From Candidatus Rifleibacteriota bacterium (GTDB lineage Bacteria > Riflebacteria > Ozemobacteria > Ozemobacterales > Ozemobacteraceae), in the NCBI GenBank assembly GCA_022704885.1, contig JAKJFO010000056.1:10560-20650 (forward strand): a DNA stretch of 10,091 bases, written 5' to 3'. The notes under the pieces are model-generated. The model did not search any database and was not told where the DNA came from. It was given only the letters and a program-made list of their open reading frames with translations. Position numbers and translations under genes: made by a program. Within the stretch, counting starts at the first letter, position 1, and the number at the start of each line of letters is the position of its first letter. This document shows positions 6,248 through 10,091 of this stretch, in pieces.

Positions 6248-8398
6248 TTAGAAAGTCACCGGCGGAGGCTTAACAGGAGGGTTACCCAGCGAGTTATAAA
6301 CAATTTCGCTGGCAACCTGCTGACCTCTGCTCAAAGCTGCCAGCTCGTTTTGTGGCACATTATCATGAACCGGTGCTTCCTGATTACGCAGGTAAACGGT
6401 CTGGGTCGGGAAAGCAAATTCGACCTTGAGACTGTTCGCCAGCCTGATTATATCGTTGAACAGGCGATGTTTCTCGCGCAACTCGGTTCCCCAGTCGGGC
6501 GTTTTAACGAAGCAGTAGAGCATTATGCCCAGAGACGCTGCAGCAAACTCGTTGAAACTGACGATATAAAAATCCTTACGAGTGTAGGGGTGTTTGCGAA
6601 TCAGCTCTCGAATGCCCTCGCAGAAGCTGTCGATCTTTTCTGGCGGCGTATCGTAAGCAATGCCGATGGTCGCAGTAATGCGCCTGAACTGCCGGGCGCC
6701 GTAGTTGTCGATATGAGCGTTGATCAGCTCAGAGTTCGGAATAGTGATCAGGGAGTTGTAAAAGGTTCTAATACGTGTGCTGCGAACGCCCACTGATTCG
6801 ACGGTGCCGTCGGCGCTGCCGATGGTGACCCAGTCACCGATCTGAAACGGCCGGTCGATCAACACGGTCAGTGAGCCGAAAATGTTTGAAATCGTGTCTT
6901 TGGCGGCCAGAGCGAAGGCAAGACCGCCGATACCGAGACCGGCAAGAATCTTGTCGATATCGACGGCAAAGATATCGGCAATGAACACGAGCCCGAATAC
7001 TATCACCATTGTCTTGAGGGCCCGCGTAATCAGTGGTACCAACAGGTCGTCGAATTTGTTCTCGGTTTTGTCAGCCTTTCCCTGCAGGAAATTGCCGACG
7101 ACATCCATCAGGCGATAACCGGCCCAGACGCCGGCAAGAGCCGATACGAGTTTGACGCTGACCAGAAGAATCACACGTGCGTTACCTGGCAGACCAAGCA
7201 AAGTCAGGCCCAGCCACCAGAACAGGGTCGTTGCCGTGATACTGATCGGCTTGATAAAACGGCTCTGCGTCTCGGCATCGACACTTACTTCTTCGCGTTT
7301 GAAAAGAACTCTTATGAGATGCTGCAGAAGGTGCGTAATCAACCGGCTGAAGCCAAGACCAAGAAAAGCCACACAAAAAAGACCCAGCCACTGCCAGTTT
7401 TCGAGGAGAAAACTCTTTTGCAGCAACCCCGGAAAATTATGCCGCATGTAGTCGCGAATACGCACGGAAAGCGGAATATCGACATTGCTGACAACGCCTT
7501 CTACCAGAGGTTTATCTTTGAAAGCATCGTAGAGTTTTGGCAGTTCAGCAACTGTCTGCGCCGAAAATTTCCATGATTCGATGCTTGAATCAGGGTTTTT
7601 CACACGCTCGATGATTATACGTCCGCTAGAGTCGGCCAGCAGTATCACCGGTGGGCCCTGGCGGTCATTTGGCAGTTCAACGAGGTCGATGTATCTATAG
7701 CGGTCGAGCACCGATTTGAGCATGGCAACCCGTTCAGCGCCAATTTCACGTCTTACCGCCCTCTCAAAACGTGTCAGATCGAGCGTCTCTACCGCTTCAG
7801 CTACGCCCTGCGCACTTCTTTGATTCATCGAAAGCAGGAACAGGCGCATGGTTTCGCGTGCAGAAAAGTAAACTGGATCGATGGTACTGTCTTCCTGCTG
7901 AGCCTTTTGCGACTTTTCGACCAGCTCGACATATTCGTCGAGTCGTTTGAGGGTTTTTGTGTAATTGAACTTCCATTCGCCTGAATCATAGCGATAAAGC
8001 GCAATTTCGATGCCCTGTTCTTTGCCAACCGGCAGAATATAAGTGCGCCCGCTTATTTCAACAGGAATCGCGTCGATTTTGAAGGTAAAATGGTTGAGAA
8101 TTCTGTAAAGCTGAGCTGCTATTTCAGGCGCCCGGCTATGCCGGTTTTCCTCGGGAAGGTCGTCCAGATACAAAGTTGCCAGAGCGGTATTCATCTTGGC
8201 GGCGTTGCCGTTTTTGACATCATTCATCACCGACATGAAGGTTCGCACCGTATCACGCGGATTTTCGAATTTTGTTATGACCTCTTCAGACGCTTCAGCA
8301 GGTGCGACAGACGATGTGCCTACTGCTGTTATCTGCGAAAAAACAGGATTGCAAAAGAAAACGATAATATAGAATACGATCAGAAAGCGCTTTTTCAT
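6248..8398 (-). CDS. MscS-family mechanosensitive ion channel with large periplasmic domain
   Basis: A 716-residue channel of the MscS family, gating ions and small solutes when the inner membrane is stretched. It begins with a signal peptide (MKKRFLIVFYIIVFFCNPVFS), followed by a periplasmic part (about 25-330) with two similar domains at about 46-160 and 180-292. Membrane helices lie near 335-355, 386-405, 410-433 and 459-477. The pore helix is at 486-508, with GLGIGGLAFALAAKD and the family's small-residue packing. Then come the beta domain (LIDRPFQIGDWV, about 513-565) and the C-terminal alpha/beta domain (572-667), ending in a short Pro-rich tail. It is about two and a half times the size of E. 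coli MscS (286 residues). The start is ATG at 8398: GAGGAAG lies just upstream and the signal peptide follows at once. The frame stays open to a GTG at 8533, but that start would bury the signal peptide. The gene converges on the pilin operon with an 8-bp gap. Confidence 0.93.
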   Translation of the reverse strand: MKKRFLIVFYIIVFFCNPVFSQITAVGTSSVAPAEASEEVITKFENPRDTVRTFMSVMNDVKNGNAAKMNTALATLYLDDLPEENRHSRAPEIAAQLYRILNHFTFKIDAIPVEISGRTYILPVGKEQGIEIALYRYDSGEWKFNYTKTLKRLDEYVELVEKSQKAQQEDSTIDPVYFSARETMRLFLLSMNQRSAQGVAEAVETLDLTRFERAVRREIGAERVAMLKSVLDRYRYIDLVELPNDRQGPPVILLADSSGRIIIERVKNPDSSIESWKFSAQTVAELPKLYDAFKDKPLVEGVVSNVDIPLSVRIRDYMRHNFPGLLQKSFLLENWQWLGLFCVAFLGLGFSRLITHLLQHLIRVLFKREEVSVDAETQSRFIKPISITATTLFWWLGLTLLGLPGNARVILLVSVKLVSALAGVWAGYRLMDVVGNFLQGKADKTENKFDDLLVPLITRALKTMVIVFGLVFIADIFAVDIDKILAGLGIGGLAFALAAKDTISNIFGSLTVLIDRPFQIGDWVTIGSADGTVESVGVRSTRIRTFYNSLITIPNSELINAHIDNYGARQFRRITATIGIAYDTPPEKIDSFCEGIRELIRKHPYTRKDFYIVSFNEFAAASLGIMLYCFVKTPDWGTELREKHRLFNDIIRLANSLKVEFAFPTQTVYLRNQEAPVHDNVPQNELAALSRGQQVASEIVYNSLGNPPVKPPPVTF

Positions 8399-8400
8399 AA

Positions 8401-8407
8401 CTTCCTC
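8401..8407 (-). promoter_or_regulatory. Ribosome binding site that sets the MscS start
   Basis: On the - strand GAGGAAG precedes ATG 8398, with GAGG five bases away. No comparable site was noted before the GTG at 8533. This site decides the start in favour of the 716-residue protein. Confidence 0.7.
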
Positions 8408-8520
8408 GGCATTTTTCTTTAAAACTAACATACTGATCAACCAGATGCAAACCCCGACAAGTCGTTTCAGCAATTCTCGATCAAGATGAATCGACATTTT
8501 GCATAAGCCGTCAGGTGAAG

Positions 8521-8560
8521 TCGCAGAATCCACTTTTTAGCGCTTTTCTGGATCCTGCGA
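8521..8560. repeat. Inverted repeat with 11-base arms in the divergent intergenic region
   Basis: TCGCAGAATCC (8521-8531) and GGATCCTGCGA (8550-8560) are complementary at 10 of 11 positions, with an 18-base AT-rich spacer. It lies upstream of the chosen MscS start. There is no T-tract on either side, so a terminator is unlikely. It could be a protein binding site or a 5'-leader hairpin of the channel mRNA. The function is unknown. Confidence 0.45.
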
Positions 8561-8590
8561 CTGCGATTCGCTGGCAATGGGAATGTCAAA

Positions 8591-8608
8591 TGTAAAGACC
8601 GCTTTACA
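8591..8608. promoter_or_regulatory. Perfect inverted repeat TGTAAAG-N4-CTTTACA, operator-like
   Basis: Two perfect 7-base arms are separated by ACCG, giving the dimension and symmetry of a binding site for a dimeric regulator. The centre is about 85 bases upstream of the predicted lipoprotein transcription start, a position more typical of an activator. On the + strand the second arm is followed by an AT-rich stretch, so a weak hairpin is the alternative. No regulator gene is in the window. Confidence 0.4.
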
Positions 8609-8648
8609 ATTTTATTGCGCAAGCTTGGTACAATATTGGCTTATGGCG

Positions 8649-8677
8649 TTGACGCCTGGTTAAAACTTACTTATAAT
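8649..8677 (+). promoter_or_regulatory. Sigma70-type promoter of the TIG lipoprotein gene, predicted leaderless
   Basis: TTGACG (8649-8654) and TATAAT (8672-8677) are separated by exactly 17 bases. That is one mismatch to the sigma70 consensus over twelve positions. A start point about seven bases beyond the -10 box falls at 8684-8685, on the A of the ATG. No Shine-Dalgarno sequence precedes that ATG, which agrees with a leaderless message. Confidence 0.7.
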
Positions 8678-8684
8678 CGCTATT

Positions 8685-9812
8685 ATGAACAAACATCTGG
8701 TGCTTTTTATTGTATTGATCAGTGCGTTTGCCTATGGTTGCAGCAGTGGCGGCTCGAGCAAGCCGCTCAACGTCGCAACCGGGCCGGTAATTTCTTCTAT
8801 TTCGCCGACCAGCGGAGGCTCCGGTACGATGATTACCATCAACGGCAGCAACTTTGGCGTAGTACAAAGCACCAGTATTGTCAGTTATGCCGGCGTGACG
8901 GTTATCCCCAGTTCGTGGTCTAACACTCAGATAGCACTGGTTCTGCCCGAAAATGCGCCCAACAATGGCAACTTCGTCGTTGTTGTCGGCGGCGTTTATT
9001 CGAATTCAAGCGTTCCCTTCAGCCTGAGCGGGCCGGTCATATCTTATATATCGCCTTCGACCGGTTCCACCGGCACCGAAGTAACGATAAGCGGCCAGTA
9101 TTTCGGCACCCAGAACAGCGGCACCTATGTTACTTTCAATTACACCACGGCAACAGTGAAGAGCTGGAACAACAACAGCATCACCTGCGTGGTACCAGAC
9201 TTTTCCAACTCGCAGTCAAACTCGGTTTCGGTCGTAGTCTGGCTCGACGCTTACCGCTATTCGAACAGCTACTCTTTCAACATCACGCAACCCAGTATCA
9301 GCAGCGTAAACCCGAACAGCGACAATATCGGTGCCCAGATAACCATTACCGGCCAGGCCTTTGGTAAGACTCAGGGAACAATAACTGTAGATGGCGCAAC
9401 AGCTCAGATAGTAAACTGGTCAGATAATTCAGTTCAGTTCAGAGTACCAAGAGTAAACAGCGCCGGCTCAAAAACCCTGACCCTTACCACTGGTGGTCGG
9501 CAGACCAACAACTCAATCTATGTTGCAGCTCCATCAGTAAGCAAATATTCGCAAGCTACAACTCCCATAAGCAACGGTAGTCGAATGACCATCGAAGGCG
9601 ATCACTTTGGCGCAGATGGCGATATTTATTTCGAACGCAGCGTAGAGTTGAGAGACGAAGACAATAAAGTCTATTCGCCCTTTGTTACATGGTCTGACAA
9701 AATACTGTATTTCGACTGGAATGTGCCAAATGATTTGTTCGGCACCAAAACTGTTTATGTAACGATAACAGTCGGCGGGTTAAGCTACACTTTTCAGGTA
9801 ACTGCCGACTGA
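8685..9812 (+). CDS. Lipoprotein with four IPT/TIG repeats
   Basis: A 375-residue predicted lipoprotein. The signal sequence MNKHLVLFIVLISAFAYGC ends at Cys19 with an acceptable lipobox (A-Y-G-C), followed by a Ser/Gly-rich tether (SSGGSSKP). Four immunoglobulin-like IPT/TIG repeats follow, at residues about 34-115, 117-200, 203-282 and 283-375. The first three open with the family pattern (ISSISPTSGGSGTMITINGSNFG, in short ISP..G..G..ITI.G..FG). The fourth is divergent: its opening is altered, and a charged insert near 316-333 (FERSVELRDEDNKVY) breaks the pattern. The protein ends directly after the last strand. TIG domains in bacteria usually occur in surface proteins that bind carbohydrate or other proteins; the ligand here is unknown. 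The start is fixed by the signal peptide, although no ribosome binding site is present. It is divergent from the MscS gene and probably monocistronic. Confidence 0.9.
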   Translation: MNKHLVLFIVLISAFAYGCSSGGSSKPLNVATGPVISSISPTSGGSGTMITINGSNFGVVQSTSIVSYAGVTVIPSSWSNTQIALVLPENAPNNGNFVVVVGGVYSNSSVPFSLSGPVISYISPSTGSTGTEVTISGQYFGTQNSGTYVTFNYTTATVKSWNNNSITCVVPDFSNSQSNSVSVVVWLDAYRYSNSYSFNITQPSISSVNPNSDNIGAQITITGQAFGKTQGTITVDGATAQIVNWSDNSVQFRVPRVNSAGSKTLTLTTGGRQTNNSIYVAAPSVSKYSQATTPISNGSRMTIEGDHFGADGDIYFERSVELRDEDNKVYSPFVTWSDKILYFDWNVPNDLFGTKTVYVTITVGGLSYTFQVTAD

Positions 9813-9824
9813 CAGCAGATTTTT
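9802..9824 (+). terminator. Weak intrinsic terminator candidate after the TIG lipoprotein gene
   Basis: CTGCCG (9802-9807) and CAGCAG (9813-9818) form a 6-bp stem with one mismatch and a 5-base loop. A run of five T (9820-9824) follows. The stop codon lies in the loop. The stem is short, so this is a candidate only. Confidence 0.35.
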
Positions 9825-9885
9825 GCTTATAGCGGCGGGTTTTGTTAAACTGATGTTGCAATAAATCAGACGCATCAGGATACAC

Positions 9886-10091
9886 ATGAGCCAGGAACTC
9901 GCTCAGTCGCTTTTCTCAGATCTGCGTTCGCAGGACCCTGCGATCAGGTTTTCGGTGCTTTCGCGCATCGAAAATGTTGCCTGGACAACCGAACTGCGAA
10001 ACGCCTTCGCCTTTCTGACGCAGACCGAAAATGACCCGACCATCAAGCTGTATATGCGTCTGATTACCGAGCGTGTCGGCAAAAGCAGTGA
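9886..10091 (+). CDS. HEAT-repeat-like protein, 3'-truncated
   Basis: The first 68 codons of a gene that runs off the window. The ATG at 9886 is preceded by AGGA (9877-9880) at a spacing of five bases. The N-terminus MSQELAQSLFSDLRSQDPAI continues into RFSVLSRIENV. The pattern L..L...DP.IR...L..I, with a second helical pair after it (ELRNAFAFLTQTENDPTIKL), is typical of HEAT-type alpha-helical repeats, in which D-P and R follow the first helix. There is no signal peptide, so it is probably cytoplasmic. HEAT proteins are binding scaffolds; the partner cannot be guessed from this fragment. The 73 bases before it hold the weak terminator and no convincing promoter. Confidence 0.75.
   Translation, partial: MSQELAQSLFSDLRSQDPAIRFSVLSRIENVAWTTELRNAFAFLTQTENDPTIKLYMRLITERVGKSS

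Noticed and set aside
6350..6796. 148-codon open frame on the + strand opposite the MscS gene
   Set aside because: It lies antisense to conserved MscS domains, has no family features, and is a shadow of the real gene. The same applies to the other antisense frames in the window.
8399..8533. 45-codon N-terminal extension of the MscS protein from GTG 8533
   Set aside because: It would put a signal peptide at residue 46, and the strong GAGGAAG site belongs to ATG 8398. The extension is taken as chance open frame.
8584..8589. TTGACA on the - strand as a -35 box for the MscS gene
   Set aside because: No -10-like sequence lies 15-19 bases beyond it (the position holds TCGCAG). No convincing promoter for the channel was found.
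8603..8634. TTTACA...TACAAT as a second + strand promoter
   Set aside because: The spacer is 20 bases, too long for sigma70. The 8649-8677 promoter is much better.
8615..8923. 102-codon + strand frame overlapping the lipoprotein start
   Set aside because: It is out of frame with a clear signal peptide and TIG repeat and has no ribosome binding site.
9823..9851. TTGCTT-17 bp-TAAACT as a promoter for the HEAT-like gene
   Set aside because: It matches only 3 of 6 and 4 of 6 consensus positions, which is no better than chance in AT-rich intergenic DNA.

Overview
The window looks like chromosomal DNA of a diderm (Gram-negative-type) bacterium. The basis is four kinds of envelope gene: type IV pilin-like prepilins, proteins with cleavable signal peptides, a large MscS-family channel with a periplasmic domain, and a lipoprotein built of IPT/TIG repeats. 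Base composition is moderate. Nothing seen fixes the phylum. The combination of long PKD-rich secreted proteins and divergent prepilins suggests a poorly sampled lineage, but that is only an impression. No rRNA, tRNA, CRISPR, transposase or phage gene is seen.

Region 1 (1-6239, + strand) is one tightly packed operon, open at the left edge. A very large secreted-type protein (at least 1230 residues, with PKD/Ig-like signatures and a propeller-like stretch) is followed by three minor-pilin genes and a small signal-peptide protein. The pilin genes are PilV/GspI-like, PilX/GspK-like and PilW/GspJ-like. Three of the four junctions are 4-base overlaps of the form TTGA or ATGA; the fourth has 2 bases between stop and start and a good ribosome binding site. 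By analogy with pilV-pilW-pilX-pilY1 operons, the likely product is a pilus or pseudopilus tip complex carrying a large adhesin or sensor protein. That role is inferred from context.

Region 2 (6240-8398, - strand) is a convergent gene for a 716-residue MscS-type mechanosensitive channel. Its periplasmic part appears to contain a duplicated domain. A perfect 7-bp hairpin fills the 8-bp gap between the two convergent stop codons and overlaps one of them.

Region 3 (8399-8684) is a divergent intergenic region with two inverted repeats. It also holds a near-consensus sigma70 promoter whose predicted start point falls on the ATG of the next gene, which suggests a leaderless mRNA.

Region 4 (8685-10091, + strand) has a lipoprotein with four IPT/TIG repeats, a weak terminator candidate, and the first 68 codons of a HEAT-repeat-like protein that runs off the right edge.

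No wholly new system can be demonstrated from this sequence. The strongest leads are the pilin operon with its giant partner and its unrecognised last gene, the duplicated sensor domain of the channel, and the leaderless lipoprotein gene.
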